This document shows positions 27,420 to 37,130 of a DNA stretch of 64,000 nucleotides, piece by piece. The notes under the pieces were generated by a model. The model was not told the origin of the DNA and made no database searches. It was given only the letters and a program-made list of their open reading frames with translations. Origin of the DNA: Candidatus Thalassarchaeum betae (GTDB taxonomy: Archaea; Thermoplasmatota; Poseidoniia; Poseidoniales; Thalassarchaeaceae); contig JAKUUP010000003.1 of the NCBI GenBank assembly GCA_022447095.1, forward strand, positions 1-64,000. The letters are read 5' to 3'. Within the stretch, counting starts at the first letter, position 1, and each line of letters opens with the position of its first letter. The position numbers were made by a program, and so were the translations under genes.

Positions 27420-28320
27420 GGCACTCACTCCTGAGTAGTTCGATGTAGAGGCTCTGCAGGCGCTCACACATCGGACCCCTCTGACCTTGACTCATCGGCT
27501 CGCCGTCGAACTCGACCACCGGGGTGAGTCCTGCGAAGGTCCCGGTGACGAAGGCCTCGTCGGCCGTGCTGATTTCATTAGTGGTGAAGTCCCTCTCGTA
27601 GGCCGGAATACCATTAGCGAGGCACAGATCGAGGACTTTGCGCCGTGTGATTCCGTCGAGGCAGTGTTCACCCGTTGAAGTCCAGACCTCGCCGTCCCTG
27701 ACGATGAAGAAGTGTGTGGAGTTACATGTGGCTACGTTTCCAGCTGGATCAAGCATCAGCCCCTCTTCACCGCCCTTGGCGGCTGCGTCGACACAGGCAG
27801 CGATGCAGTTGTGTTTGGACAGGCTGTTGATCCGAGGGTCCTGGACATTCTGCTCACCCCTCCTAACATCCACGGTGACCAGTCGTATTCCCTCAACGGC
27901 CCGTTGCTCGTTCGCGGTCTTGTATTCAGGCATTACCACCAAGGTCGGTGGGCTTGAAATCACCCATGGGGCCTGATAGGGGGTAGGCTTGAGCCCCCTA
28001 GTAACAACTAGTCGTACATGCACTCCGTCATGCATGCCGTTGGCCTCAATAACGCTGTTTACCTCATCGAGGATCTGCTCGCGTGTCCGTCCAATGTCCA
28101 TAGATATCGACTCCGCCCCTCTGAACAGTCTGTCCATGTGCTCATCAGCGAAGGCGATGGTTCCGTTATGCAGCCTGAAAGACTCCCATACTCCATCACC
28201 CAACAGGAAGCCTGCGTCGAACACAGAGACCTTGGCTTCCGGGCGTGGCAGCAGTTCACCGTTGACTGAGATGAGGACGCTCTCGTTTCGAGGGTCGCCC
28301 TCATACTCGTGAGTTCCCAT
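27412..28320 (-). CDS. Class IV PLP aminotransferase (branched-chain or D-amino acid type)
   Basis: A 302-residue fold-type IV transaminase. Family segments: VSVFDAGFLLGDGVWESFR (N-terminal), RLVVTRG, the PLP Lys in NSLSKHNCIAA, EGLMLDPAGNVATCNSTHFFIV, and the C-terminal ADEAFVTGTFAGLTPV with phosphate-binding Thr. Branched-chain aminotransferase (IlvE) is the likeliest role; D-amino-acid transaminase and aminodeoxychorismate lyase belong to the same family and cannot be excluded from sequence alone. Lies 8 bp after purC. Confidence 0.85.
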   Translation of the reverse strand: MGTHEYEGDPRNESVLISVNGELLPRPEAKVSVFDAGFLLGDGVWESFRLHNGTIAFADEHMDRLFRGAESISMDIGRTREQILDEVNSVIEANGMHDGVHVRLVVTRGLKPTPYQAPWVISSPPTLVVMPEYKTANEQRAVEGIRLVTVDVRRGEQNVQDPRINSLSKHNCIAACVDAAAKGGEEGLMLDPAGNVATCNSTHFFIVRDGEVWTSTGEHCLDGITRRKVLDLCLANGIPAYERDFTTNEISTADEAFVTGTFAGLTPVVEFDGEPMSQGQRGPMCERLQSLYIELLRSECRG

Positions 28321-28328
28321 CCTTCACC

Positions 28329-29240
28329 TCAGAATTCAATTCCCGTGAGGCGTTCGAACATCGATGAGTAGAGTTCTGCGGTCTTGTCTATCATGCTCTG
28401 TGGTAATGCGGGTATGGGGGGCTCGGCGGAGCCCTCGGATCTAGCGTCGTAGAGCGCCTTGTGATGTCCAATGTCAATGTAGTGCTCACGTACGAACTCC
28501 TTCGACAGCGAGACTATCTGGCCGTTTGCGTAGGTCTCGTCGTCCCACCAACGGTCTTCGTCCAGAGTGCCAAACGAATCCACTAGAACGGGCTCTCTTC
28601 CTGGCCCCAAAGCGAACTCCTTCTTGCCATCGACGTGGATGAGTCCGCGCTTTCCTGCCTCACGCTCGATTATGGCGTCAATCTTGAGTACGGCTTCGAG
28701 GATGGAGTCGAGTTCTGCTTCGGTCAGATTGGATATCTCAAGAGCCTCTTCCCTTTCTAAAAGTCTGTCGAACGACTCGAACTTAGTAGAGACCTCTAGG
28801 TAGGGTTCTGGAAGTTTGCAGCCCTCCTCAATCTGAGTCCCGGATTCGAAGCCGAACTCCTCTACCCCGACTTCTCCCTTGGCGTAACGCTGCCATCCCG
28901 ATCCTGCTAGATGATGGCGGCAAATCACCTCGAGGGGAACGAAGACATTTTCCATGTCCCTTGGGATTGCTCCCGGCTCCTTGATGACCTCGAAGCGTTT
29001 GGCCAGACAGCGGTCCGGCGCGTTCATCTCTAGCATGTGCGTGTCACATATGCCCTCAGCCTCCACCAAGTCGAACCAGTGGCATGTAGTTCGGTTCAGG
29101 CTCTCTCCCTTGCGTGGGATGAGGGAAGGGATGATTTGGTCGTAAACGGATATCTGGTCAGTGTACCGGAATTCGAGTACTTCAGGGTCCTCGGTACTCC
29201 ATACTTGCTTGACCTTGCCTTGGTAGAGCAACTCTCCCAT
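28329..29240 (-). CDS. purC: Phosphoribosylaminoimidazole-succinocarboxamide synthase (SAICAR synthetase)
   Basis: ATP-dependent step of purine biosynthesis that joins CAIR and aspartate. The 303-residue protein begins LLYQGKVKQVWST and has IPSLIPRKGESLNRTTCHWF, the signature VVPLEVICRHHLAGSG-like stretch (FVPLEVICRHHLAGSG), and GLIHVDGKKEFALGP followed by LVDSFGTLDEDRWW with the catalytic Asp/Glu pair. Length and motifs fit the longer, eukaryote-like form. First of a three-gene operon. Confidence 0.95.
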   Translation of the reverse strand: MGELLYQGKVKQVWSTEDPEVLEFRYTDQISVYDQIIPSLIPRKGESLNRTTCHWFDLVEAEGICDTHMLEMNAPDRCLAKRFEVIKEPGAIPRDMENVFVPLEVICRHHLAGSGWQRYAKGEVGVEEFGFESGTQIEEGCKLPEPYLEVSTKFESFDRLLEREEALEISNLTEAELDSILEAVLKIDAIIEREAGKRGLIHVDGKKEFALGPGREPVLVDSFGTLDEDRWWDDETYANGQIVSLSKEFVREHYIDIGHHKALYDARSEGSAEPPIPALPQSMIDKTAELYSSMFERLTGIEF

Positions 29241-29293
29241 ACCTCCGTTAAGGCGATTACGCCGATGAACATTCCTCAGTAAGGGGTTCCGAG

Positions 29294-30280
29294 TCAGTTC
29301 CGTCTGACCACTTGGTAGATGATGAAAAGTGAAAGTAATGCTATTGCTATCCAGCGCCGGTCGAATTCATTCGCTGCATCTTCATCGTGAGACACGAATA
29401 GTTCCTGAGCAGTATCCAGAGGAGGGGAATTGTCCGAAGCCATCAACACGATTCCTTCTATGTGGTAGGGGGCGCCACCCCTCATGCCCTTGGAAACCGC
29501 CTTTGCGTTTGTCATAGAGGCCATTACGAAGTCGCAGGTGTCGGCCCTTCTGAGATCCTCAACAGCCTCGAATTCGCCACCGCTGTTCCAAGTCCTGAAT
29601 TCAATCCCTCGGTCCACTGAATAGTGGCTCTCCATCCGACTTACGACCATTCTGGAAATCTCGACCTCGTATCCCTCCATCTCAGCACTCTCGTCCAGTT
29701 TCGACATCGGCGAGCCCTGATCATACATACAGGCCACCATTTCCTTTTCGCCCTCTATTATACGATGGAGGGTGCCGCCCTCAGTAGGGGTTGGCCAATC
29801 GCCCATTACACTGGAGAAATCGGAACCCTTCAGTTCGGTCTCCCCGTGGAACCATGCCATGTATGCTTGCTGGCCGGTGCTTGATGAGAATACCTCCTCT
29901 AGAGCGGCGGAGATAGCATCGAGGAGTTCGGTGTTCCCCCTATCGTCCTGAGTATCGGTACGCACCACCGGAACATACGATTCGGTCTCCTCAATCATCT
30001 CGATGATGTAGAGGCCGGGCATATTGTCAGTGTTAGCCGGATCGGCAGCGATGAGGTGAGAAGTCAGCATGAAATCTTCTTCTCCAGACATCAAGGCACG
30101 CATGGCGAGCTGATGGTCCTCGTAGCCGTTTTCGATTATGTGCCCGTAAGAGCCGATTAGATGCGATACAGGTGTCTCCTGAGAGGAAGCGACGTTGTAC
30201 TGTACCCCTCCTAATGCTACTATGGGAGTTGCCGACAGAACCAATGCACTGAGGAAGAGTGCGAACTTCGCGCTCCTCAT
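29294..30280 (-). CDS. Membrane-anchored solute-binding-like protein, lobes in permuted order
   Basis: 328 residues with a signal peptide (FALFLSALVLSATPIVALGG) and a C-terminal membrane anchor (IAIALLSLFIIYQVV). Residues ~170-290 resemble the first lobe of family 3 (polar amino acid) binding proteins: GTLHRIIEGEKEMVACMYDQ, EGYEVEISRMVVSRM, ADTCDFVMASMTNAKAVSKGM. Residues ~30-155 resemble the second lobe that normally comes after it: LAMRALMSGEEDFMLTSHLI, SYVPVVRTD, ELLDAISAALEEVF, AYMAWF. So the usual lobe order appears reversed. It is divergent from the permease gene at 30341 and is presumably the receptor of that ABC transporter, held at the membrane by its own helix. Fold assignment is by eye; the transporter context supports it. 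Confidence 0.72.
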   Translation of the reverse strand: MRSAKFALFLSALVLSATPIVALGGVQYNVASSQETPVSHLIGSYGHIIENGYEDHQLAMRALMSGEEDFMLTSHLIAADPANTDNMPGLYIIEMIEETESYVPVVRTDTQDDRGNTELLDAISAALEEVFSSSTGQQAYMAWFHGETELKGSDFSSVMGDWPTPTEGGTLHRIIEGEKEMVACMYDQGSPMSKLDESAEMEGYEVEISRMVVSRMESHYSVDRGIEFRTWNSGGEFEAVEDLRRADTCDFVMASMTNAKAVSKGMRGGAPYHIEGIVLMASDNSPPLDTAQELFVSHDEDAANEFDRRWIAIALLSLFIIYQVVRRN

Positions 30281-30329
30281 GCACGCGAAGGCCCGAGGGG
30301 CCGACTTAGCATTGGCGGTCCGCCGAGAC

Positions 30330-30334
30330 TATAT
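30330..30334 (-). promoter_or_regulatory. TATA-like box in the divergent transporter promoter
   Basis: TATAT, about 50 bp before the binding-protein ATG (30280), in the 60-bp gap between the divergent transporter genes. It is only 10 bp from the permease ATG at 30341, so if it also serves that gene, the permease would start further inside, for example at TTG 30368. Confidence 0.4.
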
Positions 30335-30340
30335 CCGAAG

Positions 30341-32659
30341 ATGCACGTCAGAAGCCGGGGGTTCGCGTTGTCAGAGGCTGTCTCAAGAGTGCTCAACCCT
30401 CTGGGGAAGAAGAGTAATCGTCTAGTCGCAATCCTATCGTTTGTGATCCTCATCACTCTGATTACTCCTACCCAAGCGGTCGATTACAACAGCGGTTGGG
30501 ATGTCGCCGACAGTGGTACTGAAGTGGACCTCTTCACGGCGGCCTACGATGGTGAATCGGTCTTTGCTTTCGGTGCTGGAGGGGTGATTCTCCAAAGCGC
30601 CGACAAGGGCGCCACATGGGTGCAACTGGATTCACCTGCTACGACCAGCCTGCATGCGTCAGACTCTGTCGAAGGCGCAATCGCGGTAGTCGGAGAGGGA
30701 GGAGCGGCTTTCCTGCGTGCTGCTGGCAGCGATACATGGCTGGACATCTCCCTGAACCCGCCCGTCGACTTCAGGGGAATGGCGATGACCAGCGCTACTT
30801 CACTGGTCGCCGTAGGCCCTGAAGGGGGCGTCTGGCAATACTCTAGCGATGCTTGGATGCAAAGGGATTCCGGAGTAGTCACAGATCTCAACGATGTGTC
30901 CTTCCTCGATTCCACCCTAGGGATGATAGTGGGAGACAGCGGCACCATCCTTGCTACCAATGACGGAGGCGAAAGTTGGGAGTACAGGGAGGCCCCGGAA
31001 GGGTTGGTTGCGGACATAGTAGCACTCGATTATTACAGTAACATCAGGGTATATGCGGTAACGGACGAGGGGAACATCCTAAAATCGGTTGGAACGACTA
31101 CTGGCACCGCGGCCGGTTATGTCTGGGAACTAGTCGAGATTGAATCGGCGGGCAGAGCCACCAGCCTAGGATTAGAGTTGAGTTCCATTGACGTATCATC
31201 TGTGAACAAGTTACTCGTCTCAGGCCCCTCAAGCTACGTTGCTCTGTCGCTAGATGGAGGCAACATCATCACCTCTCAGATGAACCCACTACCTAGCGTC
31301 AAGGACTTCAATCACGTCTTGTTCCTCAATCTGTTCGATGCAGTAATTGTAGGTGCTGATGGAGTTATATTATTTTCAGAAAATGCCGGAGAGGACGAGG
31401 CGATTGGATTTCAGGTAATCGATTACGGCGACTTCGGGCAGTTCGTCGACTACTCAAAGGGAATGCTGATTGATGGGCTATTCGCGACTATCAGAATTGT
31501 TCTATTCGGAATCTTCCTTGGTTTCTTCCTCGGTGTCATACTCTCGATGATGAAGACCGCCCCCACTACCCTGAAGGATGTTGCACAACTCGATAGATAC
31601 TCTATAATCAGAATAATTCTAATCCCATTATGTATCATTGAGGCTGCCATTCCTTTCATTCGATTAAATGAGAAATCGTGGTCTGCAACAAGAGCAGTAG
31701 GGAGGTTGCGTACTCTGTCCGCCACTTCTACGAGACCGCTCAACACCCTAGCCCTGAGGGCACTGGGATTGGGGATGCTATACTACGGGATTTCGCTGAT
31801 TTTCGCTTTAGCTCCGATAGTTTGGGCCCTAAATCTGGACGGTTTGGAATACATCTACGCGCCTATAGGCCTCATATCTCCGGATGGTATCAATGGAGAG
31901 TTATATTTCGAGAACTTTTTCCAAGCCCTACTTGGTATTGCGTTGATCCTGTTGGGCCTACTGTTCCTGACCTCGAGGAAATTCTTCCTCAAGAGAGAGG
32001 TGCGCCTGCCGTTCCGCGACATCACGCTAAAGTGGAATTTCTGGGGAGTGAGGCCGTTGAACGCTGTCGCAACCGTATACACCGACCTCTTTCGCAATAC
32101 TCCACTGATTGTTCAGTTCATGTTCATACACTTCGGGGTGCAGTTTGGCAAGTTGTTGGGAGATCCGGCTGCGGCAATCCTTGAGGGTGAAACGAATTCC
32201 TTCCTAGTATACATCAGAGACACGATTCTATCAGACAGGGCATGTGTTAGCGCCATCTTCGCTCTTGGCCTGAATTCAGGAGCATATCAGTGCGAGACGA
32301 TACGTGGTGCTATCGCAGCGATTCCCTCTGGCCAGATGGAGGCGGGCAGGAGCATTGGACTGAATTATATGCAGACGATGGGGCTGGTCATCATGCCTCA
32401 GGCAATCAGAATTTGCATACCTCCTATGGGTAATGAAATGGTCAACCTCGTGCTCAACTCATCACTCGCAATGGTCATCGGCTATGCTGAACTAACTAGA
32501 AAGGGACGGCTAATCAACGCCGTTACCTTCCAACTCTTCTGGGGTTATGGCATGGTACTGGTATCTTACTTCGTTGTAACTTGGACGCTGGCTCTGCTCT
32601 TGAGGCATCTCGAGAACAAGTCGAGGATACCTGGACTTGGAATTTCAGGGGGTGCATGA
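30341..32659 (+). CDS. ABC amino-acid-type permease fused to an extracytoplasmic YCF48/BNR-like propeller
   Basis: 772 residues. A signal/anchor helix (AILSFVILITLIT, ~28-46) leads into ~300 residues of propeller repeats with Asp-box-type turns (SADKGATWVQL, ATNDGGESWEY, GMIVGDSGTIL). Membrane helix DGLFATIRIVLFGIFLGFFL (~378-400) matches the first helix of HisM/GlnP-type permeases. The rest of that domain resumes only at YTDLFRNTPLIVQFMFI (~580) and includes the ATPase-coupling EAA-type loop AAIPSGQMEAGRSIGLN (~660-680). Between them about 170 residues carry three further hydrophobic segments, where normal family members have ~20-30 residues. A polar amino acid or similar solute is the expected substrate. 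The ATPase gene follows with no gap. ATG 30341 or TTG 30368 may be the start. Confidence 0.88.
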   Translation: MHVRSRGFALSEAVSRVLNPLGKKSNRLVAILSFVILITLITPTQAVDYNSGWDVADSGTEVDLFTAAYDGESVFAFGAGGVILQSADKGATWVQLDSPATTSLHASDSVEGAIAVVGEGGAAFLRAAGSDTWLDISLNPPVDFRGMAMTSATSLVAVGPEGGVWQYSSDAWMQRDSGVVTDLNDVSFLDSTLGMIVGDSGTILATNDGGESWEYREAPEGLVADIVALDYYSNIRVYAVTDEGNILKSVGTTTGTAAGYVWELVEIESAGRATSLGLELSSIDVSSVNKLLVSGPSSYVALSLDGGNIITSQMNPLPSVKDFNHVLFLNLFDAVIVGADGVILFSENAGEDEAIGFQVIDYGDFGQFVDYSKGMLIDGLFATIRIVLFGIFLGFFLGVILSMMKTAPTTLKDVAQLDRYSIIRIILIPLCIIEAAIPFIRLNEKSWSATRAVGRLRTLSATSTRPLNTLALRALGLGMLYYGISLIFALAPIVWALNLDGLEYIYAPIGLISPDGINGELYFENFFQALLGIALILLGLLFLTSRKFFLKREVRLPFRDITLKWNFWGVRPLNAVATVYTDLFRNTPLIVQFMFIHFGVQFGKLLGDPAAAILEGETNSFLVYIRDTILSDRACVSAIFALGLNSGAYQCETIRGAIAAIPSGQMEAGRSIGLNYMQTMGLVIMPQAIRICIPPMGNEMVNLVLNSSLAMVIGYAELTRKGRLINAVTFQLFWGYGMVLVSYFVVTWTLALLLRHLENKSRIPGLGISGGA

Positions 32660-33496
32660 ATGCCGGGGAATGTGTTGAGTGTCACTGACATGCACAAGAT
32701 CTACCCCGGAGGGGTCCATGCCGTCCGAGGCATCTCGTTCGAGGTAAACGAAGGGGAATCTGTAGCAATCATAGGGTCCTCAGGAAGCGGTAAGTCGACT
32801 GTTCTGCGATGCATCAACCGACTAATCGAACCCACCGAAGGAGTCGTGCGTCTGCGCGGCGAACACATCAACACCCCCGGGGCCGATATCAACGATGTCA
32901 GATCGAGAATTGGGATGGTTTTCCAGTCATTCGAATTGTTTGCACACCTGAAGGTCATCGACAACGTGACACTAGGTCTGAGACATGTCAGAAAGATGAG
33001 CAAGAACGAGGCCAAAGAGATAGCGATGTCCGCTCTTGAGCGTGTTGACCTTCTTGATCGAGTTGATGCGTACCCCGGAAATCTCTCTGGTGGACAGAAG
33101 CAAAGGGTAGCCATCGCCCGGGCTCTCGCGATGCGTCCCGAGGTTATGTTGTTCGACGAACCGACCAGCGCCTTGGACCCCGAACTGATAGGCTCGGTCC
33201 TAGCTACCATTAGAGGACTGGCTGACGAGGGCATGACGATGGTGATCGTAACTCACGAAATCAGTTTCGCAAGGGACGTTGCTGACCGCATCATCTACCT
33301 AGACGAGGGGGTTGTGGCCGAGGAGGGGCCCTCATCAATCATAGAGGAACCCCGGACTGAACGGCTCAAGAGGTTCCTGTCCTCGATACACGAAGATGAG
33401 GTCCCAGAGCAAATCCACGAAGAATTGGTGGATGAGGATACTGATTATGGATACGTTCCTGATGGTAGAGGAGAACGGCCACGTGGAGGCCGCTGA
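32660..33496 (+). CDS. ABC transporter ATP-binding protein, polar amino acid type (GlnQ/HisP-like)
   Basis: Energises the permease encoded directly upstream; its start codon follows the permease stop with no gap. Complete nucleotide-binding domain: Walker A GSSGSGKST (about residue 40), Q-loop MVFQSFELFAHL, signature LSGGQKQRVAIARAL, Walker B VMLFDEPTSALDPE, H-loop VTHE. The FQ-F-LF-HL pattern is typical of the GlnQ/HisP subfamily. The last ~35 residues are an acidic extension (EDEVPEQIHEELVDEDTDYG) beyond the core. Confidence 0.95.
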   Translation: MPGNVLSVTDMHKIYPGGVHAVRGISFEVNEGESVAIIGSSGSGKSTVLRCINRLIEPTEGVVRLRGEHINTPGADINDVRSRIGMVFQSFELFAHLKVIDNVTLGLRHVRKMSKNEAKEIAMSALERVDLLDRVDAYPGNLSGGQKQRVAIARALAMRPEVMLFDEPTSALDPELIGSVLATIRGLADEGMTMVIVTHEISFARDVADRIIYLDEGVVAEEGPSSIIEEPRTERLKRFLSSIHEDEVPEQIHEELVDEDTDYGYVPDGRGERPRGGR

Positions 33497-33504
33497 GAAA
33501 TTCC

Positions 33505-36304
<2,800 letters not shown>

Positions 36305-36416
36305 GCCCGACCCTGCGGGGCTTCGATATGCTGCCCCCCCTTGAAACGCACTATCGGCTGGATATCAGACGGAGACGAATTACAGTACATTGGACAGCAT
36401 AGTCACACTCGTTGCA

Positions 36417-36438
36417 TTTCAATTGTCTTTCAATTGCA
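36417..36438. promoter_or_regulatory. Tandem 11-bp repeats upstream of the RHH regulator
   Basis: TTTCAATTG occurs at 36417-36425 and again at 36428-36436, exactly 11 bp apart, each containing the palindrome CAATTG. One helical turn spacing puts both on the same DNA face. Located 70-90 bp before the regulator start at 36506, next to a TATA-like GCAATACATT. A likely operator, perhaps for autoregulation. Confidence 0.5.
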
Positions 36439-36505
36439 ATACATTCAAGTGCCCCTGCCTCTCTGCGAGGCTCAGGAGGAACCCGAAGTGGCCGGCATCA
36501 GTCCC

Positions 36506-36856
36506 ATGGTCTCACTCAGAATCCCCGAGGATCACCTGCTGGAGATTGACCTGCGGGTAGGTCTCGACGGACTGCGAAACCGCTCCGATGTAATTCGCGA
36601 AGCGGTGCGCAGGTACCTTTCCTCTCCCTTGCCTACAGTTGGAGAGAGAATCGAGGTCGACTTGGGGCCGGACCTGACTGTGCGCATGAGAGAGTTCTGC
36701 AAGTTGCACGGCGAGTCTGCTGACGCGGTTATGCGCCAAGCGGCTAGGGAGCACATCCGCAAGACGACCGTGGAAGATGCGACTGTAGACAGATTCCTCA
36801 CAATGCGCATGGACGAGCTCCGCGCGCATTTCGACGACGATTCGAATGCTCTATGA
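36506..36856 (+). CDS. Ribbon-helix-helix transcription regulator
   Basis: 116 residues from ATG 36506. N-terminal MVSLRIPEDHLLEIDLRVGL, then NRSDVIREAVRRYL, is the strand-helix-helix pattern of CopG/Arc/NikR-type DNA-binding domains, where strand residues contact the major groove of DNA as a dimer. A second, similar segment follows (VDLGPDLTVRMREFCKLHG then SADAVMRQAAREHIRK), suggesting two RHH units in one chain. No NikR-type metal domain is seen. GTG 36488 is an alternative start. The longer frame back to 36278 crosses the promoter region and was rejected. Tandem repeats lie upstream. Confidence 0.8.
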   Translation: MVSLRIPEDHLLEIDLRVGLDGLRNRSDVIREAVRRYLSSPLPTVGERIEVDLGPDLTVRMREFCKLHGESADAVMRQAAREHIRKTTVEDATVDRFLTMRMDELRAHFDDDSNAL

Positions 36857-37130
36857 GGTGAGAGATTGAGCGATGATGGGATGCACAAAAACGCGGGGGG
36901 GCGTCACCGGCGCCCCCTCGCCCAACCTGTAATCTGCGGCCTCAGGGGACTGCGGGAACGAGCCAAGTTGTCGGACGCAGTGGGCTACAAGGCGAGTGAG
37001 GTCCCGCGCGGGTCCCACGGAGTAACACGCGATACCGATCGCGAGCGTCTACTTTGACACTCATACACACACCGTCCCGCACATCTCGTGCGGGACACCC
37101 CCATCTGCGCAGTCTGAACTTTGATGCAGG
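36857..37130 (+). other. Structured intergenic segment: candidate ncRNA or long leader
   Basis: 274 bp with no convincing ORF. It holds an 11-bp hairpin (arms 36893-36903 and 36911-36921, one G-T pair), CTCGCC at 36917-36922 complementary to GGCGAG at 36991-36996 (which would compete with that hairpin), the palindrome CCCGCGCGGG (37003-37012), ACTGCG/CGCAGT pairing, and a perfect 9-bp hairpin GTCCCGCAC-ATCTC-GTGCGGGAC (37074-37096). GTCCCGC occurs at both 37001 and 37074, so the strand GCGGGAC could pair with either. The density of competing helices suggests a folded RNA leading into the gene at 37131. I found no RNase P, SRP or 5S consensus. Confidence 0.45.

Noticed and set aside
36866-37057. 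63-residue ORF (TTG start) in the structured intergenic region
   Set aside because: Composition is not protein-like and it coincides with strong stems; a structured RNA is the better explanation.
37074-37096. Intrinsic terminator
   Set aside because: The 9-bp hairpin is perfect but no T-run follows; it lies just before the next gene's start on the same strand.
36857-37130. RNase P RNA, SRP RNA or 5S rRNA
   Set aside because: No GAAAGUC/ACAGAAA core of RNase P, no SRP helix 8 GGAAG..AGCAG, no 5S CCGAAC box.
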